Of a stretch of DNA of 14,115 nucleotides, positions 6,902-14,105 are shown piece by piece (the first letter of the stretch is position 1; each line of letters starts with the position of its first letter). The translations under genes and the position numbers were made by a program. This DNA comes from Prolixibacteraceae bacterium (GTDB taxonomy: Bacteria > Bacteroidota > Bacteroidia > Bacteroidales > Prolixibacteraceae): assembly GCA_016930735.1 (NCBI GenBank), contig JAFGGF010000219.1, positions 1 to 14,115 on the forward strand. Reading direction: 5' to 3'. The notes beneath the pieces are model-generated. The model ran no database searches and was not told the origin of the DNA. It saw nothing but the letters and a program-made list of their open reading frames with translations.

Positions 6902-7435
6902 TTATTTTTCAATACAGTATTTTAATACAACTGCGCCCGAAGAAAAAGATTTTACATCCAACAGTTTTAACAATGTTTCCTTTGGAAAGTATTCAAACAA
7001 TTCAATTCCATCTGGTATTACAACTGGCATTAAAAATATCTGCAGTTCATCAATTAAACCTTCATTAAATAAAAAGGTATTGGTCTGGCCACCTCCAATA
7101 AGCCATATATCCTGCCCTTTTTTTTCTTTCAGGTTTTTGATAAAATTAATATGATCGTTGGTAATAAATTCAACAAATTCTGTGTCCTCTAAATTTGTTT
7201 TTCCGGTTAGTATATAATTTTTTTTGTCAGGATAAGGCCAGTCTATTCCCCAATCGATTAATTGCTGATATGTATTAAATCCCATGATGGTTGTATCAAC
7301 CGACTTACAGAATTCAGCATATCCGTAATCGGTTTTATCCGGATTAGGAACAGAATTCAGCCAATCGACGTTTCCATCTTTTGCTGCAATTTTTCCATTC
7401 AGGCTGACTGCAATATAAAGTTTTATTTTTCTCAA
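6902..7435 (-). CDS. Dihydrofolate reductase / RibD C-terminal-like reductase
   Basis: This 177-residue cytosolic protein has the RibD C-terminal fold shared by riboflavin-pathway reductases and DHFR-like enzymes. MRKIKLYIAVSLNGKIAAKD (1-20) is the typical first strand and loop. Also seen are the TTIMGFNTYQQL segment (48-59), NYILTGK (73-79), the pyridine-nucleotide-binding DIWLIGGGQTNTFLF (109-123), and LIDELQIFLMPVVIPDGIELF (127-147). It is the stand-alone YyaP/YwjB-like type, whose true substrate is generally unknown; it is not a genuine folA or a bifunctional ribD. The start at 7435 lies 9 bp after the GH105 stop, suggesting co-transcription, though no metabolic link between them is obvious. 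Confidence 0.88.
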   Translation of the reverse strand: MRKIKLYIAVSLNGKIAAKDGNVDWLNSVPNPDKTDYGYAEFCKSVDTTIMGFNTYQQLIDWGIDWPYPDKKNYILTGKTNLEDTEFVEFITNDHINFIKNLKEKKGQDIWLIGGGQTNTFLFNEGLIDELQIFLMPVVIPDGIELFEYFPKETLLKLLDVKSFSSGAVVLKYCIEK

Positions 7436-7444
7436 TTGATAGGT

Positions 7445-8662
7445 TTATTTCATCTTTAATATTTCAATTCCGGCTAACAGCACAGCACCCAATCCGTGGA
7501 TGTCGTTTAACTGGGTTGGCCTTTCATAATAAAAACGAAGGTTATCCTGCATACCGGTTCCAACGCAAATATCCTGAACCTGCCCGTCTTCCTGGATTTT
7601 TGATTTTAATCCGGTCCATCCATCTTTGGCTATCAATCCGTAACTTTCCGGGATCCATCCATTATTTACAGCTTTTGCAATTGAATAAATAAACATCGCT
7701 GTACAGGAAGATTCCAGATAAGAATCTGATTTGTTGATTAACTGATGCCACAATCCGGTTTTATCCTGATATCTGGAAACCCCAATAACCTGCTGAAGGA
7801 ATATTTCAAGCAGTTTTTCACGTTGTGGATGGTCTTCGGGCAAATATTCCAAAAGGTCTGCCTGAGCCAGCATAACCCAGCCATTGCAACGCCCCCAGTG
7901 CGCAACATTGTTTTGTTTGAGGTCGCTGTAGTAACCGTGGTAGTACAATTCGGTGTTCGGATTGTAACAATATTTTGTAAAATTAAATACCTGTTTTGCT
8001 GCATGGTCGAAATACTTTTGTTCCCCCGTAAGGTTACCCATGCGTGCCAGGAAGACAATTCCCATATAAAGGTCATCGGCCCAGATTGTGTAATGCCGTG
8101 GCCCTCCCCTGACTAAAGTACCATCTTCCAGCCTTTCCTGGCCGGTTAAAATATGACTGGCAGCTTTTTCGATATATGCTTTGTAATCGTCACGTTTTAT
8201 TTCCTTATAAACTTCGATTAAACCACCTCCCATGGCTCCGCAATCGTCCAGTTCGCGTGTAACTATATTTTGACCAAACGGATAAGACCATTTATTCATG
8301 GTTGGTTTGTAATTTTCCATGAAAACAGCAACATTGTCAAATACAAACTCATAGTTTTTCTGTGCCCATTCCTTGTATTTTGGCTCGTTAAAAAATCCGG
8401 AAAAATCGATCATGGCAATATTCAGTACTCCATTCCAATAATTCCAGGTATTGTACGGGCTTCTGATTTGAACGGTGGGGGAATAATTTTCAACACTAAT
8501 ACTTTTTACAATTTGTCCATTGCTCCGGTCAATAAAATCCCATGTTGTATTACTGTAAATATTGTCGGCGATTGACCGGATTATTTGCTCATCGCTATTA
8601 GATTGGGTAAATGCATTCAAAAAAAAGAGAGAAAAAACGAAAGTGGTAAGAAGTGTTTTCAT
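7445..8662 (-). CDS. Secreted glycoside hydrolase family 105 (unsaturated rhamnogalacturonyl hydrolase-like)
   Basis: GH105 enzymes remove the unsaturated uronic acid left at the non-reducing end of oligosaccharides by pectin or related polysaccharide lyases. The start at 8662 gives a signal peptide, MKTLLTTFVFSLFFLNAFTQ (1-20), and 405 residues in all. The ATG at 8695 would put 11 polar residues before it and is rejected. Family landmarks are WNYWNGVLNIAMIDF (73-87), TIWADDLYMGIVFLAR (192-207) with the DD pair expected to hold the catalytic aspartate, HWGRCNGWVML (255-265; cysteine in the usual GRGNGW), LWHQLINKSDSYLESSCTAMF, and LNDIHGLGAVLLAG near the end. It probably acts in the periplasm. 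No lyase, SusC/SusD pair or sugar transporter is nearby, so it is not in a visible polysaccharide utilisation locus. It precedes the DHFR-like gene by 9 bp. Confidence 0.9.
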   Translation of the reverse strand: MKTLLTTFVFSLFFLNAFTQSNSDEQIIRSIADNIYSNTTWDFIDRSNGQIVKSISVENYSPTVQIRSPYNTWNYWNGVLNIAMIDFSGFFNEPKYKEWAQKNYEFVFDNVAVFMENYKPTMNKWSYPFGQNIVTRELDDCGAMGGGLIEVYKEIKRDDYKAYIEKAASHILTGQERLEDGTLVRGGPRHYTIWADDLYMGIVFLARMGNLTGEQKYFDHAAKQVFNFTKYCYNPNTELYYHGYYSDLKQNNVAHWGRCNGWVMLAQADLLEYLPEDHPQREKLLEIFLQQVIGVSRYQDKTGLWHQLINKSDSYLESSCTAMFIYSIAKAVNNGWIPESYGLIAKDGWTGLKSKIQEDGQVQDICVGTGMQDNLRFYYERPTQLNDIHGLGAVLLAGIEILKMK

Positions 8663-8757
8663 AATAAAAGGTTTAGGTTTTTTGCCGGTTGCCATAAAAT
8701 TCTGAAATTTTAAATTTAAAGGTGCAAAATTTTCAGGATTTAAAAATCAGGATTAAA

Positions 8758-9558
8758 CTATTTCGTTCCGAATCCTTTAAAAAAAGTATAGCAGAAAATA
8801 CCTCCGGGTTCGGCACAGCGATATAAATCATCAACTCCTTTTTGCATATTTTTTTTGCTGATGAGGTTTTTACTGACGGCTTCCTCGGCTATTCCTTCAA
8901 TCATCGCACTGAATGTATTTTTAGTAAATCCCTCTACTAAAGCTGGTTTTGAATCATCGACATAAACCATCCGCGGAGAAATACTGATGTTTGTAAATTT
9001 GGCTTCCTGCAGGATCGGAAAAAGCCTTCGTCCGATGTTTGCATCACCACCCAGTTGTTTTTGTATTTCGACCAGGCATTTAACAGCTTCCATAGCTTCG
9101 GCACTGTCGGGATGAAAGTAGGTTGAACCATGGTCCCCTTCAATCAGCATGATTGTTCCTCCGGGTTTTAGAACCTGTTTTAATTTTGCCAGTGCTTCCA
9201 TAGGGTTTGGTAGGTGCTCCAATACAAAACACAGAAAAATATGGTCGAAATAATTTTCTTCAAAAGGTAAATTAAAAATATCAGCCTGTTGGAAAATAAC
9301 ATTTTTAATTCCCAGAATATTGATCGATTTTTGAGCTTCTAAAATCGAATCTTTTGAAATATCGATTGAATAAAACTGAGAATCCGGATTTTTAGGAGCG
9401 ATAATTTTAGTTTGCGCACCAATTCCACATCCGGTTTCAAGTATTTTTGATCCTTTCGGCCATACTGAATCGTAGTGAAATAATTCTTCAAGGGTTTTAG
9501 CCTGGTCCATCAGGCGTACAGCTTCACGCCTGGAATATCCATGAACATATTTTTCCAT
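8758..9558 (-). CDS. Class I SAM-dependent methyltransferase
   Basis: This is a 266-residue cytosolic methyltransferase. Motif I, ILETGCGIGAQT (39-50), binds S-adenosylmethionine, and the acidic residue ending strand 2 lies in YSIDIS (63-68). QQADIFNLPFEENYFDHIFL and CFVLEHLPNP follow, then LKPGGTIMLIEGD. This order (methyltransferase 11/25 type) is complete. The C-terminal 110 residues, with LEGFTKNTF-like and GGIFCYTFFKGFG segments, probably form the substrate cap. The substrate is unknown; small-molecule, menaquinone/ubiquinone-like or lipid acceptors are all possible. The start at 9558 gives MEKYVHGYSRREAVRL, typical of this subgroup. Gaps are 124 bp upstream and 95 bp downstream. A weak AAATTTTG (minus strand, 8732-8725) in the downstream gap, one mismatch from TAnnTTTG, could be a -7 box for the GH105 gene. 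Confidence 0.9.
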   Translation of the reverse strand: MEKYVHGYSRREAVRLMDQAKTLEELFHYDSVWPKGSKILETGCGIGAQTKIIAPKNPDSQFYSIDISKDSILEAQKSINILGIKNVIFQQADIFNLPFEENYFDHIFLCFVLEHLPNPMEALAKLKQVLKPGGTIMLIEGDHGSTYFHPDSAEAMEAVKCLVEIQKQLGGDANIGRRLFPILQEAKFTNISISPRMVYVDDSKPALVEGFTKNTFSAMIEGIAEEAVSKNLISKKNMQKGVDDLYRCAEPGGIFCYTFFKGFGTK

Positions 9559-9682
9559 TTTCTCAGTTATTAATCAGTCAGAAAAAAGGTTAAATACTAA
9601 AATATATAAAATGAATGGATGTAAAAACAAACCAATTCATGGGATTATAAAAAAAGAAATAATTTAACGGAAAACTTACAAT

Positions 9683-10243
9683 TTACCTGATAAATATAAA
9701 CTCAAAGGCAATAGAATTTTCACCTAAAGCAAGCGCATAAACCTCCCATTTATAAAAGTTTTCCTTTTCAATGGTTAAGGTATATTTCATCATTGTATCA
9801 TTGATCTCCAGCATTGGCTCGTCCTGCAATCCATAAAAATCAATCCGGTTTGTTTTCCCTCTCAGAGGGTACCTTCCGGTATAATTTAAAATATAGGAAT
9901 TCTGGTTTTCAACGAATGTTCCGCAAAAGGCTTTTTTATAATTATCGTATCCTATAATCCTTGTGGCTGAATATGGTTCGGGACGCATTTTGCCAGATTC
10001 ATCCGGTGCATAAATCTCTCCTTCGATCTGTTCCATTAAAAATCTTCCTCCGTGTAAAATTTCATTTTTGGCAATACATTCCGATTCCCATTTTTGCCCG
10101 CCGCCGTGAAAAATCAGTTTGACTTTCCATTCTCCTTCCATTTGTTTAAATAACTGATGGAACTCTCCGGGTTGCTGGATTCGCCGCCATTTTTTTATCA
10201 ATTCATTATAATCATTTGATTGCGCTGGTTGTTTTTCGCTCAT
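9683..10243 (-). CDS. DUF1579 domain protein
   Basis: This 186-residue protein has no signal peptide or membrane helix. Features typical of the DUF1579 family are the opening MEGEWKVKLIFHGGGQKW (35-52), an ILHGGRFLMEQIEGEIY stretch (62-78) corresponding to the family's LGGRFL, and IIGYDNYKKAFCGTFVENQN (95-114) matching the GYDN..K.Y...W motif. The fold is expected to be a small beta-barrel, lipocalin-like; no biochemical role is established. It follows the beta-propeller gene by 74 bp on the same strand and may be read through from that operon or have its own promoter. No convincing promoter was found. The spacer contains nested AT-rich dyads (for example ATGAT at 10273 with ATCAT at 10294), which I do not interpret. 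Confidence 0.85.
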   Translation of the reverse strand: MSEKQPAQSNDYNELIKKWRRIQQPGEFHQLFKQMEGEWKVKLIFHGGGQKWESECIAKNEILHGGRFLMEQIEGEIYAPDESGKMRPEPYSATRIIGYDNYKKAFCGTFVENQNSYILNYTGRYPLRGKTNRIDFYGLQDEPMLEINDTMMKYTLTIEKENFYKWEVYALALGENSIAFEFIFIR

Positions 10244-10317
10244 AAAGAATAATTTAAAGTAGTTGAATTCAGATGATAAATTTAATAATTCTCATCATTA
10301 ATAAAGAATTTGGTTTT

Positions 10318-11631
10318 TTAATCAGAGGGTAATTTTAAGGCCACCATCTCTTCACTGTTTCTGATTAATAGAATGTTTTTTGCAAGAGCCGGATGATTCC
10401 ATGTTTTTCCGTCAACAGCATGAATTTGTGCCAATTCAGTATATTTATCCGGTTTAGCTTCAACAAGTACCACATCTCCTTTTTCGGTTAATACCAAAAG
10501 CAGGTCATGGTCTTCGAAAAGGAGTATTTCTCCACTGAATCGTCCACCCCTCCAGTTTTTGCTGCCATCTTCCAAACTGATGCAAGTTAACATCGGACCA
10601 TCAAAACCGTAGGCATGACCTTTATAAACGATCAAATCGTTAAAATCGGGTTTCATCCGGTTCGTTTTCCATAATTCTTCAACTTCCCAGTTATTTTCCT
10701 GTTTACGTATTTTAATCTTACAAAGGCCTTTTTTCTCACCCTGGTCAACCAGCAATTCTCTATTGGCAATAACTGCAGGTTGGATTACCTTTGCACCATT
10801 TAATTCATGCTGCCAAAGTATTTCTCCTGTTTCCGGCAAATAAGCTGTTGCACCCCACGATGTCATCATTAATACCTGTTCAATTCCATCAATATTTATT
10901 AAATGCGGAGAAGTGTAACAATCACCTTCGTGAGCAAAATGCCATAAAAGTTTTCCTGATTGAATATTATAAGCTGCGATTGTGCCTGAAACTGCAACAA
11001 TAACAACATCATTAAAAACCAAAGGTGAGCTTGCAAATCCCCAACCTGGTAACTCAGTTTTTGTATCTTCTGCAACATTGTTTGACCAGACTTGATCACC
11101 ATCAACTGCATTAAGTACATTAAGTATTCCGGTTGCTCCCAAGGAGTAAATCAGTCCTTTGCTGATTGTTGGTGTTCCCCGGGGTCCGGCACCTGCATGT
11201 GAATCCCAGAAACGTGCTTCATCACTGTGTTGCCACACCGGTTCACCGGTTTGTAAATTGTAACAGGATACTATTTCATCTTCACCATGTTGCTCCTGAG
11301 TAAAAATCAGATTTCCCCAAACTGAAAAAGATGAACAGGCCGGGCCGATGGATTTTCTCCAAAGTTCAACAGGAGGTGTTGATTCCCAGTCTGTACCAAT
11401 GCGGATTCCTTCAATTTTACTATCCCGGTTTATACCTCTGAATCCCGGCCATTCAACATAAGTTGATACTGGTTCTGAAACTGTCATATAATTACTTCCT
11501 GATTGTTCCAGAAACTTTTCTTCTGCAGTTTCTGACCACCGCCATACTAAATCAACTCCGGCTTCTCCGGTAATTCCGTTTGAACGGTAAAGAGTCCAGA
11601 TTCCACTGGCAATAATAATTGTTAAAATCAT
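10318..11631 (-). CDS. PQQ-like beta-propeller protein, C-terminal part of a frameshifted gene
   Basis: This frame encodes 437 residues: the last membrane helix (ILTIIIASGIWTLY), then a periplasmic beta-propeller of PQQ/BamB-type repeats. Repeats show as blades ending in phrases such as NLQTGEPVWQH, NAVDGDQVWSN, NIQSGKLLWHF, LPETGEILWQH and SLEDGSKNWRGG. The lead-in WPGFRGINRD is typical of membrane-anchored propeller proteins annotated as PQQ-binding-like. Actual PQQ binding is unproven; many such proteins are scaffolds. The frame is open upstream of its first ATG and joins the 118-residue frame at 11654-12010 if one T is removed from the T6 run at 11717-11722 (minus-strand T). The repaired gene would run 12010 to 10318 and encode 563 residues. 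If the frameshift is real, this part alone would lack most of its anchor and probably not be translated efficiently. Confidence 0.88.
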   Translation of the reverse strand: MILTIIIASGIWTLYRSNGITGEAGVDLVWRWSETAEEKFLEQSGSNYMTVSEPVSTYVEWPGFRGINRDSKIEGIRIGTDWESTPPVELWRKSIGPACSSFSVWGNLIFTQEQHGEDEIVSCYNLQTGEPVWQHSDEARFWDSHAGAGPRGTPTISKGLIYSLGATGILNVLNAVDGDQVWSNNVAEDTKTELPGWGFASSPLVFNDVVIVAVSGTIAAYNIQSGKLLWHFAHEGDCYTSPHLINIDGIEQVLMMTSWGATAYLPETGEILWQHELNGAKVIQPAVIANRELLVDQGEKKGLCKIKIRKQENNWEVEELWKTNRMKPDFNDLIVYKGHAYGFDGPMLTCISLEDGSKNWRGGRFSGEILLFEDHDLLLVLTEKGDVVLVEAKPDKYTELAQIHAVDGKTWNHPALAKNILLIRNSEEMVALKLPSD

Positions 11632-11653
11632 TGTCAGGTACCGGATTTTGATT

Positions 11654-12010
11654 TTAAAATTTCTGCTTACAACAGCCCAGACAATAAAAGCCAGACAAAG
11701 GAATGGTGGTGCCAGTAAAAAAGTACATCATTCCCTGCATCCCGGTTTTAATTGATTCATGGAGAAGATTTGATGAAATAAAAAGTGTAACAATCATTAA
11801 TATTATTGCTGTCAATCTTTCAATAACCGGTACCCGGCTAAAAAATACCCACCAAATGATTACAGCAGGCAAAGCCAGAAAACTAAGCATTATACCAATT
11901 TCTGTGGTATTAGGAATAACCACAGGCATTACAAATCTGATTAAAATTAGCAGAAGGGCAATAATAATTCCTGGTATAAGGCGTATCGGTTTGTTCTTTT
12001 TTGGTTTCAT
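11654..12010 (-). CDS. N-terminal membrane part of the same frameshifted beta-propeller gene
   Basis: This is a 118-residue frame. Three hydrophobic helices are clear (about 11-32, 37-57 and 66-84), preceded by KPKKNKPIRLIPG; a fourth begins with GMMYFF near 93. After the T6 run the frame drifts into the unlikely tail TGTTIPLSGFYCLGCCKQKF and stops. In the +1 frame the same DNA reads LAPPFLCLAFIVWAVVSRNF, a good membrane helix that continues into the downstream frame. The fragment is thus the anchor domain of the propeller protein, not a separate gene. It starts 13 bp after the C_GCAxxG_C_C gene, within the same operon. Confidence 0.85.
   Translation of the reverse strand: MKPKKNKPIRLIPGIIIALLLILIRFVMPVVIPNTTEIGIMLSFLALPAVIIWWVFFSRVPVIERLTAIILMIVTLFISSNLLHESIKTGMQGMMYFFTGTTIPLSGFYCLGCCKQKF
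11717..11722 (-). other. Frameshift site: homopolymer of six T (minus strand)
   Basis: On the minus strand the context is TACTTTTTTACTGGC. With five T it would read Tyr-Phe-Leu-Leu-Ala and stay in the frame of the beta-propeller; with six it shifts and terminates at 11654. A single-base insertion in a homopolymer is the simplest reading, either a true mutation, a sequencing or assembly error, or a polymerase slippage site that restores the frame in part of the transcripts. Confidence 0.8.
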
Positions 12011-12023
12011 TTTTGGATTTTGA

Positions 12024-12869
12024 TTAGTTGTTTATTTGTTGAGCTAAGGTTTCTATGATTTTTTTACATCCGCCGTTTTTTATGTACTCTGAATGCTCTT
12101 CAAATGTTTCAAACATTTGCCCGGTAATTTTCGAACACTCCATTTTGTATTCAGTTATTTTAAAAAAACTATCTATTATTTTTTCCTGCAATGGGTCATC
12201 AACCATATATTTCCATTCTCCTTTTCTGACACGATCCAGGGTTTTCATCCAAACGGCTGCAGCCAATGCCCCGCAACCATTGCCGCTTAGTCCCAGTCCA
12301 CCTGCAAGACCTGCAGCCATAACAGCCTCTTCATCGGTTCCCCCCATTTTTTTTATTAACTCCGAAGCACAGCTTGTTGCTTTTTCAGGGACTTTAATTT
12401 CTTTGCTATCCAAACCTTTTTTTGCAGCCTCAACAGCATTGGGAGCCCATTTCCCTGCAAGCCTGAAACAGCCTACCATTTTGCCGGATAAAAAATACTT
12501 TAACATGCCGTATTTATCTGACCAATTGGTATTGGTTATCTCTCCGCATTCGATGGAACCTGCTTTATTTTTGAAAGAGTCCAAAACGATTCTTGTTGCC
12601 GATACAGCAACGGCAATAGCTTCGTCCATATCCGGATATCTTCTGTAAGCTTCAGCACCAACTGCCATTGCGGCACCCCAAAGCATTCCGCACTGGTAGC
12701 CTTGCTGAACAATACCACCAGCCAATGGATCTACTGCTGTTTCATAATTGTCATTCGGATAACCAAACTCACGGTTCAGGATATAAAAAAACGTCCTTGA
12801 ACACGTTCCTTTTTTAAGAAATGTACGTTTGGCTTTTAGTTTAACAGTTTCTTTTTTAATTGTTTTCAT
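12024..12869 (-). CDS. C_GCAxxG_C_C family redox protein with two cysteine domains
   Basis: This 281-residue protein matches a family named for its cysteine pattern and thought to be redox-active, probably metal- or disulfide-linked; its function is not established. Two complete quartets are visible. Domain 1 has C23, C60 (in GYQCGMLWGAAMAVG), C108 (IECGEI) and C134 (VGCFRLA). Domain 2 has C167, C199 (GNGCGALAAAVW), C245 (MECSKI) and C268 (GGCKKII). Most members have one domain of about 130-150 residues, so this is an internal duplication. No signal peptide or helix anchor is present, so it is expected in the cytosol. It lies 16 bp after the MDR oxidoreductase gene and 13 bp before the beta-propeller frame, which suggests a shared redox role in one operon. 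Confidence 0.88.
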   Translation of the reverse strand: MKTIKKETVKLKAKRTFLKKGTCSRTFFYILNREFGYPNDNYETAVDPLAGGIVQQGYQCGMLWGAAMAVGAEAYRRYPDMDEAIAVAVSATRIVLDSFKNKAGSIECGEITNTNWSDKYGMLKYFLSGKMVGCFRLAGKWAPNAVEAAKKGLDSKEIKVPEKATSCASELIKKMGGTDEEAVMAAGLAGGLGLSGNGCGALAAAVWMKTLDRVRKGEWKYMVDDPLQEKIIDSFFKITEYKMECSKITGQMFETFEEHSEYIKNGGCKKIIETLAQQINN

Positions 12870-12885
12870 TGCTTTTATGATGATT

Positions 12886-13824
12886 TCAGATTGTAATTAC
12901 AACGTCACCTGTTTTATGCCCCTGGTCAACATACCTGTGGGCTTCGACAATTTCTTCCAAAGGGTAGGTTCTGTCGATAACAGGTTTGAATTGACCATTG
13001 CTTAAAAGTTCCATCAATAAATTCAAATTTTCATGCGTGGCATTTGGAGCACTGTCGTCAACCGAAAAATATTTCCCATTGGGAGAAAGTAAATTTTTAA
13101 TTTCAGATTTAAACTCTGAACCTTTCTTTTTTCCCACACCATCAAAAATGAAATCGAAGCTGTCGTTTATTTCGCTTACTTTTTCTTTTGTATAATCTAC
13201 AACTTTATCGGCGCCAAGAGATTTAACCAGCTTCAGATTTTTTGTGCTACAAACTCCTGTAACAGTTGTACCAAAATATTTTGCCAATTGCAATGCCGCT
13301 GTGCCAATTGATCCTGATGCGCCATAAATTAAAACTTTCTGTTGCTTTTGAAGATTTGCTTTCCTGATAAAATGAGCTGCCAAAAGCCCTCCGTAAATTA
13401 TTGCAACAGCCTCTTTAAAATCTGCATTAGCTGGTTTTATGGCCATTATACTATTTTCATCGAGGCATTTATATTCCGCATAAGTTCCCAACATGGTTTT
13501 AAAAGCCGACTTTATGGTCCATCCTACAACCTGGTCGCCGGGTTTGTATAGTTTCACATCCTTGCCGACTGTTTCAATTTCACCTGCCAGAACCATTCCC
13601 AGTACAGGATTTCTGGGTCTTTTAAATCCGATCACCAATCCCATTATGAAACCAATCGGATGCCATTTCGAAATTTTAAATCCTCTGACAATACAATCGC
13701 TTGCTGTAACTGAAGTTGTTTTGATCTTTATCAGAACTTCATTCTTTTTAGGAACAGGTTTATCAATTTCAGCAAGTTTTAATACTTCCGGCGGGCCATA
13801 TGCTGTGCAAATTACTGCTCTCAT
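12886..13824 (-). CDS. Quinone-oxidoreductase-like MDR family NAD(P)-dependent oxidoreductase
   Basis: This is a 312-residue cytosolic medium-chain dehydrogenase/reductase. The GroES-like N-terminal domain starts MRAVICTAYGPPEVLKL and contains NEVLIKIKTTSVTASDCIVRG (28-48), where SD replaces the zinc-binding cysteine/histidine of true alcohol dehydrogenases. VLAGEIETVGKDVKLYKPGDQVVG follows (78-101). The Rossmann domain carries VLIYGASGSIGTAALQLAK (164-182), the NADPH-binding loop of the zinc-independent quinone oxidoreductase group. GADKVVDYTKE and FDFIFDGVGK follow as expected. Substrates could be quinones or alpha,beta-unsaturated carbonyls; none is fixed by sequence. It begins 2 bp after the regulator's stop codon and leads the redox operon. 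Confidence 0.92.
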   Translation of the reverse strand: MRAVICTAYGPPEVLKLAEIDKPVPKKNEVLIKIKTTSVTASDCIVRGFKISKWHPIGFIMGLVIGFKRPRNPVLGMVLAGEIETVGKDVKLYKPGDQVVGWTIKSAFKTMLGTYAEYKCLDENSIMAIKPANADFKEAVAIIYGGLLAAHFIRKANLQKQQKVLIYGASGSIGTAALQLAKYFGTTVTGVCSTKNLKLVKSLGADKVVDYTKEKVSEINDSFDFIFDGVGKKKGSEFKSEIKNLLSPNGKYFSVDDSAPNATHENLNLLMELLSNGQFKPVIDRTYPLEEIVEAHRYVDQGHKTGDVVITI

Positions 13825-13826
13825 AA

Positions 13827-14060
13827 TTATTTGCTTTTAGGATTTGTTTCAGGATGATAAGAAAAAACACCGTCGAGCGTTGTATTAAAAACATGAGCTA
13901 TTTTGAAAGCAAGTTCAAGGGAAGGGGAGTAGTTCCCTTTTTCAATGGCAACGATTGTTTGCCTCGATGCCCCGACTTCGTCGGCTAATTGTTGCTGAGT
14001 CATTTCGTTGGCATCAAACCTTAACCTTCTGATATTATTCTGAATATTACTTTTACCCAT
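13827..14060 (-). CDS. XRE-type helix-turn-helix transcriptional regulator
   Basis: This small DNA-binding protein of 77 residues has a single Cro/CI-type domain. NNIRRLRFDANEMTQQQLAD begins the fold, with the helix-turn-helix at about 21-41 (TQQQLADEVGASRQTIVAIE), followed by KGNYSPSLELAFKIAHVFNTTLDGVF (41-66). The short length and the absence of any ligand domain fit the YozG-like group. The start is the ATG at 14060 because AGGAG lies 6 nt upstream; an in-frame TTG at 14105 coincides with the -35 box and is rejected. It is the first gene of the operon and is followed after 2 bp by the oxidoreductase gene, so it probably controls this operon, including itself. Confidence 0.92.
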   Translation of the reverse strand: MGKSNIQNNIRRLRFDANEMTQQQLADEVGASRQTIVAIEKGNYSPSLELAFKIAHVFNTTLDGVFSYHPETNPKSK

Positions 14061-14066
14061 CTTAAA

Positions 14067-14071
14067 CTCCT
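14067..14071 (-). promoter_or_regulatory. Strong Shine-Dalgarno site for the XRE regulator
   Basis: AGGAG on the minus strand (within AAAGGAG, 14073-14067) sits 6 nt before the ATG at 14060. It decides the start. It is also much stronger than the sites before other genes here, most of which have none. Confidence 0.7.
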
Positions 14072-14076
14072 TTCCT

Positions 14077-14105
14077 GTAATAATACATTTGTGAACCGTT
14101 GTCAA
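14077..14105 (-). promoter_or_regulatory. Sigma70-like promoter with overlapping dyad, XRE/redox operon
   Basis: On the minus strand TTGACA (14105-14100) is followed after 17 nt by TATTAC (14082-14077), the classical -35/-10 spacing and not the Bacteroidota TAnnTTTG type. The -10 box overlaps a dyad, TGTA-n4-TACA at 14076-14087, which is a plausible operator for the XRE protein encoded just downstream. Confidence 0.45.

Noticed and set aside
7445..8662. GH105 gene as part of a polysaccharide utilisation locus
   Set aside because: No SusC/SusD pair, lyase, sulfatase or sugar regulator lies within the window; the neighbours are a DHFR-like reductase and a methyltransferase.
12055..12648. 197-codon plus-strand open frame opposite the C_GCAxxG_C_C gene
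   Set aside because: The minus-strand product has clear family motifs, while the plus-strand translation is serine/proline-rich with no motif and is a shadow.
13827..14105. XRE regulator and neighbour as a toxin-antitoxin pair
   Set aside because: The downstream partner is a full-length MDR oxidoreductase, not a small toxin, and no HigB- or HipA-like frame is present.
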